A stretch of 64,000 bases of DNA from Trematomus loennbergii (GCA_012861695.1 JAAOOA010000140.1:3468546-3532545); one strand, 5' to 3'. Shown: positions 25,551-37,570, counted from the first letter of the stretch. The notes: generated by a model not told the origin, from the sequence alone. Translations and numbers: made by a program.

Positions 25551-26722
25551 ACGAGTTTCTTGGCAGAAAGTCCGGTTCATGCCCCGCTCACCTGAGAGAT
25601 ATGTCAGCAGTTCCTGTGCATTATGGGATACCGTGCTGGCAATAAACAGAGACAGAGGAAATCTGAAATGAGGTGACTGAGACGCTGCATGACTCCACAA
25701 TGCAGGGGTCTGCTGCCCCCAAAACCAAACGTATAACCTGTCAGACGTGTCTTACTGACTACAGCGGAGGAACAAGAACACACACTGATGGACTTGTGTC
25801 TTTTGATTGATGTTGTCCTCAAGGTTAAACACACTTTAATGAGAAGTCCTCCCGTCCTCCTGTCCTCCCTTCTGTCTTCTGCTTGCCTGAGTTCTGGCTC
25901 GTTGTCGTAGGAAACATGGCCAGAAAAAGGAAAGTCAATTGATGATGATGAGCTTCGTTCATTCTGCGAGCGTTGACATATTTGCTACCGTAACATCAAT
26001 AACTCTGAGTGTGTGTTTCTGTGTGTTTGTGAGAGTGTGTCCCTCCTGTTGATCATCTCTCCACCGCCTCAGACAACATGCAGTGCTGCTGTGACAACGT
26101 GATGTATATTTAAAGGCCTTACCAGAAGTTGGAATTGGCCCTTAGTCCCTCAACAAAAATACATTGTGATTATTCGTTTGGATTTGAGATAACTGCAGAC
26201 AATATTCTATGTAGCAAACAATCATTTATGATACCTAACGTTTTGTTCAGCAAGATCATCCTCCATCCTCAATCAACAACACTTTTTGGTATTTTACAAG
26301 CGTGAATGCACCGCCAGAAATACGTTTTAAACGATTGACACCATGGAAACATCACCACTCGTATTTCGATTTTTCAACAAGCTAAACTACAATTGTCAAA
26401 TGGTGTATATAAATGAATGAAAATTGTAAGGAGTAACGCAAAGCCAGGGTAAATAACCAGGCGAAATAATGATTAATTTCCTGTGAGCAACGGCCTTTTT
26501 TAAGACACTTAAAAGCTTCAAAAATGTTTTAACCACAGACCGGTTGTTTCTGCCATCCAACCAAAGAATTTAGGATTTAGGAATCCATCAAGTTCAATCC
26601 AAACATTTTGCAAAAATGCTGACTTGTTTCTGCAGCACCATTTACACTAGACATGACCATTGCGATATCTTGGATCTGCATTTCAATCACCCTAAAAACG
26701 ATTAGATATAGCATGGTTTAGG
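25550..26722. other. Single-copy non-coding sequence
   Basis: No feature recognised. Confidence 0.5.
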
Positions 26723-27216
26723 TCAATGTGTCAAACTTGGTGGATTTAATTTCGGCCCGCAGGATAATTTCTAATTACCATTAGATCTGGCCCTCCGGTA
26801 TATTGCACGCACACCTTCACTCAATCCTGAGGGTCTCCTCAGCTCAGAGCCTGACCCCAAACATTGATGAACTTGCACCCAAGATGAGATGCCAAGTATC
26901 TGAACTAGCATCACAGAGCAGCAACCTGAGTTCACATGGATGTTTCCTTCTGCACTTTTTCTCTCACGACAACAGGGCATGTTTGGTTTGTTCTTTGAGG
27001 GAAATCGTTTTCTTGAATAGAGCCATAAGAAATGAATGCATCTGATTATTTAATGTTTAATGTTGTTTTTATAGGCAATCATTGAAGCTTTCCAGGTTTA
27101 ATATGTGCAATAAGTTCATTCAATAAGTTCTGCAATAAACATTGAACCAGTCCGGCCCTCGACTAGTACCCATTTTTAAATGTTGGTCCACTGTGTATTT
27201 GAGTTTGACGCCCCTG
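26723..27216 (+). mobile_element. hAT non-autonomous element (TGTCAAACT ends), older copy
   Basis: Starts CAATGTGTCAAACTTGG and ends TGAGTTTGACGCCCCTG. It aligns over its length with the copy at 32760-33318 but lacks about 25 bp near its start (the AAGGCCCGGGGGCC part) and about 40 bp after GGGAAAT. Flanking 8-mers do not match, so the target duplication is lost. Termini recall the vertebrate hAT-Charlie type. Confidence 0.7.
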
Positions 27217-28099
27217 GGGTTTGCTAATCAATAAACAACATGACATTCTGCTTTTTCTATCCAAGCCATCTTTCAAGTATTTGTGGAGAGGATTGTGCAA
27301 GCCAAGGAATTGTATCTGGCAATATGTAGCCCTTCTTCTATCACTTTGTGGTCAGGTTGGACACTGACTAATGGTTAGTAAAAATATCATCAATATATCA
27401 GCTCAACTTTCTGTTTTTTTATTTTCTGTCACTTTGTGGGATCTTGGAAACATGAGAGGTTTGATCTCCCCCCCCCCCCCCCCTCTTCTTATCCTCGTGT
27501 TCTTCCATGTACTTTGATTTGGTTCTGGCTCTGATGTCAATGAGCTTGATTTGGAAGGAATATCTGAGGTCATGAAGTGAAGCTGATCTGGATCCACTGA
27601 AGCTGTTTGGATAGCTGCACATCGAGCCTTGAGAGACACCGTGTAGCTGTTAGCATCCACTCCTCACCGCTGGGCTCTGGCTCGCTCCGTCCTCACGGAG
27701 AGTTATTTGGGGGAAAGAAATTGTGGATTGAGAGTTTGATTTATACAAATATTGTCAGAGGGAGAGCTGCTCTGCAGGGGGGGAACAGCTCATCGGGTTG
27801 AGTGTAACAGGAGATTCACATCTGCAAATAAAATGAAACGTCAACATCATAGAATATTGGATTTCTAAATGCATAGTAATAGATGCATAGAATAAAAATA
27901 TAAATAAATATGATGATACACATTATGTTTTCACATTATGTTGTGGTATATTTAATGCTTTATTTATTTATTTAAATTGAATTATTATATTTACTTATTC
28001 CATTTTGGAAAATGCTGTCCTCCATTCATCTAAAACTTAGATGGCCAACATAATTATTCTTATTATAATTGTTTGAACTCTTATTCTGTTTCTAAGAGG
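27217..28099. other. Single-copy sequence with poly-C
   Basis: A 16-base C run lies at 27468-27483. AT-rich from 27890 to 28000. No gene is seen. Confidence 0.5.
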
Positions 28100-28432
28100 A
28101 GATCTGAATGTTCCCACAGGTATCAAGAGACAGTTGCTTCCAGTGACAATTGAACTGCTGAAACTATTTCAAAACATTCATCTGCTACTCAGTAATATGT
28201 ATCTAATATCTAATATATATCATTCCAATAACTTGTATATAGACTCGTACTGCACTATTCCATCATCACTTTATTTTATAACTATTTTTCTTTTTGTATT
28301 GCTCTTACTATCTGTATTGTTATTATTATGTTGCATTGTTGGAGAAGCCTGTGACATAAGATTTTAACATAATTACTCTGTAGCTATGTCAGTTTGGCAA
28401 TAAAGAACCTTGAACCTTGAACCTTGAATAAC
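28100..28432 (+). mobile_element. LINE 3' end with CCTTGAA tail
   Basis: A decayed C-terminal coding remnant (GTTGCTTCCAGTGACAATTG through CTGCTGAAACT) corresponds to the SFxPxAIxLLN terminus of CR1/L2-group LINEs. The 3' UTR ends GGCAATAAAGAACCTTGAAC, with CCTTGAA repeated three times. 5'-truncated. Confidence 0.65.
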
Positions 28433-29100
28433 GGTTTATTTTACCTTATTTTATCTTGGTATATGTGTTTGAATATGGACAGCCTAATTTCAATGGCCTT
28501 CTTTCTTTATTTCTTTGATTAAGCTGCTAAATATAGCATTTCTTAACCAGAAAACAGCAGTATCTTCCACCATCCAAACAGCATTTAAACTAATATCACT
28601 GTTCTGTTTTTAGAACAACTCTACCTCAAAACAATGTTTGCAAAAATCCGTTTTGAGGTGTTCATTTGGTCAAATCACTGTGGATGCGTCGCTAAGAAGG
28701 ATGACACTGCAGTGATCATACACTGTGCATTGCATCAAACACTCATGAACACCAGACATGTCAGACACATGCTTACGTGTATTAAAAGGGTTCAGTCAAA
28801 GTTTTATTTGCAAGCTTGGTTCCCTTTCCTGCAGTGATTCAGTGTTGACCTTCTTTGTTTCCACCTTAATGATGCATGAGCTCTTTTTTACAGGCGTCTC
28901 CTCACTGACAAGAGAATATATGATATAATTTGCATCACTAAGCTGTAAAAACACAACTTACTACATCATTAATCCTGTCTTTCAGTACGAAACTGTTTGA
29001 AGTGATAATCAATACCAGATGTTGCTTTTTCCGATTCTGTCAAACTTCATTTATCCAGCTTAAAAATACTCAGAGTCAAGAGTTAGGGTTAGGGTTTATT
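28433..29100. other. Single-copy non-coding sequence
   Basis: A short GTTAGGGTTAGGGTTTA telomere-like run lies at 29080-29098. Nothing else recognised. Confidence 0.5.
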
Positions 29101-29165
29101 TTCCAGCGTGGACTCAAACTAGCAACTCTCCAGCCACAGTCCTGACTCTCTGCCCATCAGGCCTC
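29101..29165 (-). mobile_element. tRNA-derived SINE head, decayed, inverted
   Basis: GTGGACTCAAACTAGCAACT and TGCCCATCAGGCCTCAGC match the inverted B-box and A-box order of a tRNA-like SINE promoter (the GGACTCGAACC form). Too degenerate to be a working tRNA gene. Confidence 0.45.
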
Positions 29166-29677
29166 AGCTTTTTGTTGAAACCCTTTGTTCTCTGCCGGAT
29201 GTTCCTCCTCCGAAACCTCTCGTTGGACCAATCAGCCAAACCCCTAAGTCAGTGTGACAGTTACTGGCAGCGGAGAGCAGTCTGAGTTATAGTCCATCAG
29301 CACATGTGTGATTCCACCGAGCGTGAGTTATGCTCCCGCTGCCTCGTGTTGTCTTTTGATCGCAATTTATCGCCGTGTGTTTTTTGCGTCGACCTAGCCC
29401 TCGAGCAGAAAAAGTAAGGGTGAGATAATGTGGAGATATTTAGAGGCTGTCTCCTGGATATTGCTCTGCTGATTGGTTGATGTTGGCTGGATAACATTGT
29501 AGTGTATGTCTCGTAGAATTATGGGAGGTGAGTTATTCTGACTTTTACAGATTTGTTTGAATTTGTATGAATTTAGCGTTGGCTGAACTTTGGCCCTAAA
29601 CAGCAAAGCGCTAAACGCAGAACTTAGCAACCGTATTTATGAAAGGTTGGTCCATCAAGCTTTGCGATTTTAATATA
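29166..29677. other. Single-copy non-coding sequence
   Basis: Nothing recognisable. Confidence 0.5.
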
Positions 29678-29880
29678 GGGCCAACTGTGGCTCAGGGATA
29701 ATGGGCGTCTACCAATCAGAGGGTTTGTGGTTCTAACCCTAACCCTAAGACCATCAACTCATATTGAAGTGTTCTTGAGCAAAATACTCAACCTCTGAAT
29801 GAGTCGTAGACATGTCTATTGTAAAGAAGTGCTTTGTAGCAGCCTTGAGTAAGAGGGTGTCTCACCTAATTGACGTGTGA
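29678..29880 (+). mobile_element. tRNA-derived SINE
   Basis: A-box-like TGGCTCAGGG at 29688-29697 and B-box-like GGTTCTAACCC at 29729-29739 are spaced as in a tRNA promoter. The body follows the common fish SINE order: GAAGTGTTCTTGAGCAAAAT, CTCAACCTCTGAATG, then TATTGTAAAGAAGTGCTTTG. It lacks a clear 3' tandem tail. The B box has mutated so that it reads as a telomere-like CTAACCCTAACCCTAA run. Confidence 0.7.
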
Positions 29881-31323
29881 AATCTAATCTTGCATGTTAT
29901 CTTCATCACATTTAAATATATTATAATAAATATATTTTCAGGATCAATTACGTTGAAGTCAAGGTGCTAGTACCACAGTTAAAAGTGATGATATTGGATC
30001 AAGAAGAACTTGTGTTGTATGTTCGACAACAGCTCTGACTTAGTATTTGTGTGTGTCCGGTCAGTCATGTAAAGTCAAAACCACAAAGACTTCAGGACGC
30101 CCAATTACAAGAAAGAAAGTGGTGCAATGTGACCAGTACAAAGATCTTAGGAGTAGAACGTTGTGTAGTGTGAACTGCTTAAATGGGGAAATACTTAAGT
30201 GCAATAAACTATAAAGAAACAAACTCAAACGCAACATTCCTGCAAATACATGAACTAGCTATAAGCCAAACCAGGATGTCAATGGGGAGCTCGTTCTGAC
30301 AATTTGGAGCTTGGATAGCAAACAGGTGTGTTTTAGTGAGGTATACCACAGCCCCACTTACAGTGAGAGAGAAGCAAGCCTATTGGCCGATGAAGAGCGA
30401 AGTGCACATGCTTGAGTGTTTGGGTCGACCATGTCCATTAAAGCACGGTACCAGTGTGTTGAAGGGTTTCAGCAGCTACTGGTGAGTGGAGCGGAGGGTC
30501 TTAAACTGCCAATTGGTATCAAAAGCACTTATTGCGCTTAAAGAGACCGATAGTCTCCCGAGATCTCTTGTTACCGGCCATGTTCCTCTATGATCACTCC
30601 AGTTTAGCACCACACACACTCCTGGGTTGCACCTCTTGTCCTTTGGCCACAGGTCCCCCAGATGTTGTAGTTATGAACAGAGGGGAACACTCTGATGAAT
30701 CACCAGCCTAATGGACCATTGTATGAAACCTGATATGGGCTGCGTCTGCCTCCAGAGGGCAGTTTAGTGAAAACAGTGTCATTACTACAACCTGAGGCCT
30801 CCCAGGCCAGGACCTCATGCGGTGAACCATGTGCCAAGAAGCCAAAGCGACGAGAGGAACACGATACAATCGGGAGTGGAGGGAGTCCAGTTTCAGAGAG
30901 CAGGGAGGAAGGAGAGCGAACGGGCCAAAGCCTTTGTTTTATCTGGAGCGAACAACACACTTGCATCATAGCAGCTCTCCAAGAATAATGTCAGAACCTG
31001 ATGACTCAGAGAGAAAACAGAGAGTTGATGAAAGTGAAGCTATTCTGTCTCGCCTGGTTAGAGCTTTTGGTGCTGAACACAGTGCTGAAGTGGCTTTTGG
31101 ACAACACGTATCTTAATCTTATTTGTAGGTTGTTTTAAAGGTTTTATTGCTTGAAATAGTACGTATGCTGCCAAAGTAATGAATGCAGACAGTGTCAAAC
31201 ACTCACACACACTTTAGTTATATAATACAGCCAAAGGCCAAGTGTATCCCAGGTGATTAACTGTCAGCTGTCACTCAGCATTTAGCTGTCGACCGCCGTT
31301 CAGAAAAAGAACTAAATTGACAT
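29881..31323. other. Single-copy sequence
   Basis: Two overlapping open frames (30767-30988 and 30829-31116) in different frames have no recognisable motif. 30830-30900 is locally GC-richer. No splice-supported exon could be defined. Confidence 0.45.
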
Positions 31324-31331
31324 GTGTGTGT

Positions 31332-31371
<40 letters not shown>
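31324..31371. repeat. (GT)n microsatellite
   Basis: GT run with one GG interruption at 31332. Confidence 0.95.
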
Positions 31372-31373
<2 letters not shown>

Positions 31374-32751
31374 TATGCAAGGTTTCACTTCATATTTCTT
31401 GAAATACTGCTCATATTATTCAAAGTCCCCAAGACAAGCTGAGGTGAAAGTGCCTTTTCAGCCATCAGCACTTACTGTACTCCTCGTCAGCTGAAAATCT
31501 CAGCGTACATTGGCTCAGGTGTAAAACTCACAACAAGGTTTTTTGCACAGCGTATGCAGGACATGCAGTCAGGGAAAGAGCCATGAATATTAAACATATT
31601 TTGGAAAGAGAAAACATGTCTCTGAAGAGTGTGTTTCACAGTTTTGTCACAGCTGTTTTTCAGAAGTCTTCTTCTCTATTAGGTTGGTTAAGAGAGTCTA
31701 AACATCTTTTTGTTAATTTCAAGTTTGTGTGTTTACCTTATTTCCCTTGCCTCTGAGAAGAGATCCTGTCCTTTCTTAACTGAAGAGGAAGGTCTTTCCT
31801 ATATTTGCAAGTCAAATGGTTCGAGGTGTCGGCTGTTATTTTTCCTCCCAGAAGAGCGGTGAGGTGAGCGGTGATGCAAACAGCTGAGGGCTGAGCATCA
31901 CTCTCCAGAGATACGATGGCTATCATGTGAACTGTCGGAGGCCATTAGCATCCACACACGCAGGGACCCTGCCAGCTTCTTCCACTTGGCTTTGGGTGGA
32001 ACAAAGCTGCCAAAATAAAGGAAATATTTGGAGACAGAAGGACAGAAGAAAGAAACTGGCAACAGGGTTTTTGAGAACTGTTTAATTATCTTTCTACTGG
32101 TTTTTAGTATCTATTTGTGTTGTCTAATGGTACACCAGCTAATTGGACATTGTGAGATTAAGGGATATGATCATTGGGGGAAAAACAGCTGCAATTCAAG
32201 TGGCTCATTAGCTTTTTATTTGGAGTATTTGAATAATAACCTTGCATGCAAAGATACAGCCCAAAGTGCTTATCAGAGCAAGATTAGATGCAGAAACAAA
32301 TCCAAGGCAGTTTGCTTTTCTAAGATCCAAGGGCTTACAGAAACACATATTTTCATCTAGAGGTGCAATTAAATGCTTTTGCAATCAGTAACATGTTGAT
32401 GGACTTTTTTTGGAGAAACTGTGATCGTCTCTCACCATCTCGCCATTTTCTGACGTTAACTAGAACCAACAATCAAGGCTTTTAATGGAGAAAGACTGTA
32501 TATTATTTGATTATGAAATAACGGTTAGTGGCAGCCCTTTTTCCATCAGGTCTACAGTTGAATTCCATGTGCAGAATAACAAATGTTGGGTGTCACCTCT
32601 TCACCCTGAGGGTCAGCAGCAGTAGCATGTCATCGCTGCAGCCCGTCACACAAAAGCTCTGCTTCATGTCCTCAGTGTGCCCCTGCAATAAGTCTCAGAC
32701 CAGGTGTGAATGTGTGGATTGCGGACACTCACACAAACACACACATGCTGG
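31372..32751. other. Single-copy sequence
   Basis: A 110-codon frame (32028-32360) contains a hydrophobic stretch but nothing recognisable. A short CACACAAACACACACA run precedes the next element. Confidence 0.45.
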
Positions 32752-32759
32752 GGTTAGGT

Positions 32760-33318
32760 CACATGTGTCAAACTCAAGGCCCGGGGGCCAAATCAGGCCC
32801 TTGGTGAATTTAATTTCGGCCCGCAGGATAATTTATAATTACTATTAGATCTGGCCCGCCGGTATATTGCACGCACACCTTCACTCCATCCTGAGGGTCT
32901 CTCAGCTCAGAGCCTGAGCCCAAACATTGATAAACTTGCACCAAGATGAGATGCCAAGTATCTGAACTAGCATCACAGAGCAGCACACTGAGTTTACATG
33001 GATGTTTCCTTCTGCACTTTTTTCTTGAGACAACAGGGCATGTTTGGTTTGTTCTTTGAGGGAAATAGTTTTTTTGAAGCTGTTGTTGGCCTGTGAGAAT
33101 GTAATCATAAGAAATGATCAAGATAGAGCCATGAATGCAACTGATTATTTAATGTTTAATGTTGTTTTATAGGCAAATTTAAGCTTTGTTAGTTCCAGGT
33201 TTAATATGTGCAATAAGTTCATTTCAATAAGTTCTGCAATAAACATTGAACCAGTCCGGCCCTCGACTAGTACCCATTTTTTAATTTTGGCCCACTGTGT
33301 ATTTGAGTTTGACCCCTG
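32760..33318 (+). mobile_element. 559-bp hAT non-autonomous element (TGTCAAACTC ends)
   Basis: Left end CACATGTGTCAAACTCAAGG, right end TTTGAGTTTGACCCCTG, imperfect inverted repeats sharing GTCAAACTCAA. Flanked by a perfect 8-bp duplication GGTTAGGT (32752-32759 and 33319-33326), the hAT hallmark. It carries GGCCCGGGGGCCAAATCAGG near its start, typical of Charlie-like hAT elements. No transposase. Confidence 0.85.
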
Positions 33319-33326
33319 GGTTAGGT

Positions 33327-33866
33327 AATACAAATGTAAGCTATTATGTGACAACTAAAATATGCGCTATGGTTAACTGCGGAGAAGATGAGACCCTGCA
33401 GCATCTTCCAATCGATTGCTACAGAGAGCAGGAGGTCTGGTCGGTCCTGCGAGGCCTCGGGGTAAATGTAAATATGAACTACAAGTCAATAATGTATTGT
33501 ATATTCAGAGAAAAAGATGGACACAAAAAATAACTTCTCCAGCAGATATGGAAAACCAGATGCACCATGGTGATAAACCAAACAATAATTAACCCTAACC
33601 CCAGTTGCACTATCATTAAACATATCCTAACATAAGTAAGGAGGAGAAAAAGCCTTGACAAATCACAGACTCTACCATGGACCATAGTGATTGAACAAAG
33701 GCGATCGGACAATGCACTTTCTGCATCTCTGCCCTCTGAAATACTGTCCTTTTGTGTTTAAGTATGTATTTGTATATTATGTGTTGTGTGTATTTTCAAT
33801 GTAGTGTTTTGTGTATGTCTATTATGTATTGACAAAACAATTTAAAATAAAGTTTTCCAAAAAAAA
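33327..33866 (+). mobile_element. 3' end of a non-LTR retrotransposon (L1/Tx1-like)
   Basis: From about 33350 the reading frame encodes KICAMVNCGEDETLQHLPID followed by C, a CX4C-X7-H-X4-C motif near the C-terminus of many LINE polyproteins, then a tryptophan-containing REQEVW segment. The rest is frameshifted but continues to a 3' UTR ending AATAAAGTTTTCCAAAAAAAA. The poly-A-like end suggests the L1/Tx1 branch. It starts right at the hAT target duplication. Confidence 0.6.
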
Positions 33867-34549
33867 TGAGCTCCGTAGTCCGAAGATGGCCGACAAACGG
33901 GTCTGCAGATGACTACTGCAAACCTCATAAAATGACAGAACTAATTTCATGAGTTCTTGAGAGATGTCTTACACTGAAGGGATGTTTTACGTTGGTCCAA
34001 GAATGTGTCAGGGAAATTTGCTCTATTGAATCAAGAGATACCCAGGCAGCTTGCCATGAGGTGTGAATATCAGAGAAAGAAGTTTGACTGCAGGAAAACT
34101 TCTTCCAGACACAGAGAGAGCTGAATTGTGTGGAAGCAAAGAAATAAATGTCGCCACATGATACTAAAGAAATGGCCTTGATGTTGGGCAGGGCAGGAGA
34201 TCATGCTTATTTCCTGGAAGCTAGGAATATATGTGACTGTTTTAAAAAATGATATTCATACCGAAAGCACCTCATCATCATAGCTAGCCTGGTTCATATA
34301 ACCTGCCAATACAACCAAACTGCATCATCAATTCAAACAAACGTGTTTATTTTTGACGTATCACAAGAACATTTTAAATAAATCTCCACATGCATTCTCT
34401 GACGGAGCTGGAAAAGGTGGATGGATGGATCCAAACAAAGGACTTTCACCCAAGACACCTGTGTTAATGTGTCGATCGTAAAACCAGAAGTCAACGTTCA
34501 ATCACTTTTAGTCTAACCCTAACGTATCCTACTTTTTACAACTTCATAA
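33867..34549. other. Single-copy non-coding sequence
   Basis: A short (GGAT)n is present at 34418-34429. Nothing else recognised. Confidence 0.5.
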
Positions 34550-34553
34550 TTAA

Positions 34554-34923
34554 AGGTGGGGTAGGTAAGTTTGAGAAACCGGCTCGAGATACACTTTTTG
34601 TTATATTCCATGGAATGCTCTTAACATCCTGATAGCAATGAATATCTTAAGTCCAAAAAAAAATGTCATCTGTGGAAGCCGTATACTGTAAAAAGCACGA
34701 CCAATCATCTGAGCCGGCCCGGCTAAAAATAACTGGATGGCCTACCTGCCTGTCAGCCTTCCATCTGTGCACAAACTTATCTCGTGCCCTCATTGGTCAT
34801 GTGCACGTTCGTGTGTGTTGGAGGAGGGGCTCTGAAGGAAGTGGCAGATTTCTTCCAGTTGTGTATTTTCAAATTCTAGCGACTCAAGCTGGTTTCTCCA
34901 AAATTACAACATCATACATATGT
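34554..34923. mobile_element. TTAA-target MITE (Kolobok/T2-like)
   Basis: Left end is TTAA (34550-34553) followed by AGGTGGGGTAGGTAAGTTTG; the right end near TTTCTCCAAAATTACAAC before TTAA at 34924-34927 is a decayed inverted copy. Interior has CCGGCTCGAGATACACTTTT and TTCCATGGAATGCTCTTAAC, a sequence I recognise as dispersed in fish genomes. No transposase. Confidence 0.6.
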
Positions 34924-35054
34924 TTAATACTGTGACTCCCTTGAAACATTATTAAAAATGCAGTTAAGTTGTAATATAATTGTGTAGGAGACAGGGTTGC
35001 AGTCGTCCTTTGTCTTGTCTTTTAAGCTCATACGTATCCAAACAGAGACAACAC

Positions 35055-35245
35055 ATATGTTTTTTATTTATTTTCAGGTTCATATTTCAAGTTTGTTGCT
35101 TTATTGTTCAAAAAGCTCTTTATTTTTTCATACTGCCTGTGCTGCAGCACCTCTGTTCACCCTCTGTCTGAAACCAGAGCCCAGTTTGCTCTGATTGGTT
35201 AGCTGGCCGGCTCTGTTGTGATTGGTCAACCGCTTATTATTTAGT
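35055..35245 (-). mobile_element. Fragment of the 1001-1334 TTAA-element family, inverted
   Basis: 35095-35240 is the reverse complement of the interior at 1157-1285 and 51940-52090: AAAAAGCTCTTTATTTTTTC, CTGTGCTGCAGCACCTCT, then CTGAAACCAGAGCCCAGT and GATTGGTCAACCGCTTA. Its outer end is decayed, keeping only TTTTCAGGTTCATATTTC. Confidence 0.65.
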
Positions 35246-37256
35246 TTTCATTTTTCTAAAAATAGTGTTTTTCTATGTTCCACCATTCTCAGTTTCATGT
35301 AGCCTCTGACCTCACTGGAAGACTTGTGTTACAATATGATTTGATTCAAACTCAAGAGAGCATTGTCTCCTGCAGTAACACATGACACATGCACAGCAAA
35401 CCAAGTGGAAAATGTAAAAATGGCTAAAGTGTGGTCAGCAGACAGAGAGTCAGCGGTTGGAGAAAACGCACCTGATGAGAAAAAGCTCTCACTTCTGATG
35501 TCATGGACGAGGCGAAGCTAAAAATCAAAATCACCTTTTCCCTTCTTGTCATCTGCAGGACGCCCGAGGGAGCGAACGTCAGCGCCACCACCATCATCCA
35601 CACTTACACCATCTCATCATCATCATCATCATCCATTGCAGGTAAAGGCAATAGATCTTTCATCCATCCCTCCTTACTCTGAGTGATGTGGTACCTGCCT
35701 CTGTTTTCCTCGCCCTTGTTTCCATGTGTTTGACTCCGATGTTCCATAGCTAGCATAAATACACCTCGTAGCAACACCACATGTCACCAAAGTGTTCCTT
35801 TCCCTTTGGTTTATTTTTATATTGTAGAACTGCTGTGTCAAAGGCTGAGTTGGCTGATTCTTTGTCTCATATTTTATTATGTAAAAGCTGTTAAATGTGC
35901 AGCAGATGGCATGTCTGGTGTCCAAAAGACAGAGTGCAGCGAGTTTGAACCAAATGCTAAAGAAGCTAAACTCATTTAGCAAATCGGAACAGAAACAGCC
36001 GAAACCCAAACGCTTCCAAAAGACATTGAGAGCAGCACAGGCACATGTTTTCTCGCTATAACATGGCAAAGTACCGTACTTAATATACTGTTTTCACTTG
36101 ATTTTCTTCTTTTCCTATTATGGGATTTCACCCCCCTCTTGTTTTCTTTCTCTTTTTCCCTCCACTTATCCTTCCTGTCTCACCGCAGCCTATTTCTATT
36201 TGGGTTATATTGCCTGGATAAAACAAACCAGGATTTACACACACGGGAAAGATAAGGGGACATTTTTATGGCGCGACTACTATTTCAGAGGTGTGTATGA
36301 GAGTCGGAGAACCATTTTTAGACTGTAGACCGAGCTGGAAAATTGTTGTAAGCTACTAAAAATGAGGTTGTAACATTTTAAGGCCTCGTGGCTTTTCACG
36401 GAAACACCTCCCCATATAGAAAATATAGCATATTAATCATGGAGCTATTAGCATGGTTGTCTGTGTCCAGGCAAGGGGGACTCATATTAAATATTATACT
36501 CTATTAAGTCACAGATCTTTTTCCTACATTTTTATATGCAACTCATGTTTTCACACAATTGTCAAAAAGTATTTCGCATTCAAACGGCGAAATGTATAAA
36601 ACACATATGTTTCTAGAACTATTTTTAGCACTTGTGTGGAAAATCTTAATGTTAGAAAGCACAGGAAAGACTCCATTAAAGCCAACCAAATGAGCATCTA
36701 AAAGAAACTGCCAAAACTGTTGCAACAAAAAAACACTCATTATCGATCCTATTCCGATCATCATGCCAATGTTGGATCTGATATTTGTTCTGGCCCAAGA
36801 TCAGATCCAATAGTAACCCTCCATAAATCACCCTGAAAGATAACAAACCCTACAAATTCAAGGGTCTCAGGTGGACCGAGCCGAGTGCTCAGATTGGACA
36901 TCAATGGAGTCCCAAAAGTCGCATTACACTGGAACCCAGGAGGTAAACAAATGAAAGGCAGGCTCAGAGTAACATGGTATCAAATGATAGAGTAACTACA
37001 CCATCATTAAAGCTGGGGGACTATAGAGATATTGGCCAAAGACAGAAGGAACCAGAAGGACTTGTTGCTGAAGACCAAGCTTGCACACCTGGAAACACAA
37101 CCCCAGTCGTATCTTCAGGCTTTAAAGGCCTTACTCAAAGGCACATACTCAAAGGCACATACTCTTCCCCAACCAGAAGTACCCTGTTTGGGTATCAAAC
37201 TAACCGGTAATCAGCCGAAAAGTGTCTCATTGAGACTGATATAAACAGATCATACA
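35246..37256. other. Single-copy sequence flanking the exon candidate
   Basis: Apart from the candidate exon there is no gene. 36340-36500 is repeat-free with GCATATTAATCATGGAGC and might be a conserved element; untested. Confidence 0.4.
35559..35641 (+). CDS. Candidate 83-bp internal exon, product unknown
   Basis: A pyrimidine-rich tract (CCTTTTCCCTTCTTGTC) leads to CTGCAG at 35553-35558, a good acceptor, and GCAG|GTAAAGG at 35638-35645 is a near-consensus donor. All three frames between them are open. Frame 2 would give TPEGANVSATTIIHTYTISS followed by a short serine run; the serines come from a (TCA)n microsatellite at 35612-35634. There is no partner exon in the window and I do not recognise the peptide. 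Short length and the microsatellite mean it could easily be chance. Confidence 0.22.
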
Positions 37257-37570
37257 TCAAATCAAGTTTATTTATATAGCACATTTTTAAACGATTTTGG
37301 TCGAGCCAAAGTGCTGTATATATAATAAAAATACCCTACAGTAAAGACACTTTACAGCAAATACAACAGCACAGTTTGTTCAGAATATCAGTATGAGAAA
37401 AACGACACCCTCTGTCCTTAGACCCCACATGTACAAGGAAAAACTTCCAGAGAAAAACCCACATTTTAAAGGGAAACATGGGAGAAACCTCAGGGAGAGC
37501 AACAGAGGAGGGATCCCTCTCCCAGGATGGACAGATGTGCAATAGATGCCGTGTGTAAATCGAAGAGGTA
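37257..37570 (-). mobile_element. Retroposon 3' region, inverted (fish dispersed repeat)
   Basis: Minus strand: CATCCTGGGAGAGGGATCCC, then CTCTGTTGCTCTCCCTGAGG, TTTCTCCCATGTTTCCCTTT and GTCTAAGGACAGAGGGTGTC, ending at 37257-37300 with GCTATATAAATAAACTTGAT. This order is a very common teleost retroposon end with a TATAAATAAA-TTGAT tail. The parent family name is not certain. A CCAAAGTGCTGTATATA element lies at 37306-37322. Confidence 0.6.

Noticed and set aside
29681..29750. Functional tRNA gene
   Set aside because: A and B boxes are degenerate, no cloverleaf with paired acceptor stem can be drawn, and the downstream body is that of a SINE.
30767..31116. Two overlapping frames in a GC-richer patch, considered as an exon
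   Set aside because: They are in different frames and neither has convincing splice sites or recognisable protein similarity.
32028..32360. 110-codon frame with a hydrophobic segment (possible membrane protein)
   Set aside because: A single hydrophobic stretch arises easily from AT-rich DNA; no start context, partner exon or known motif.
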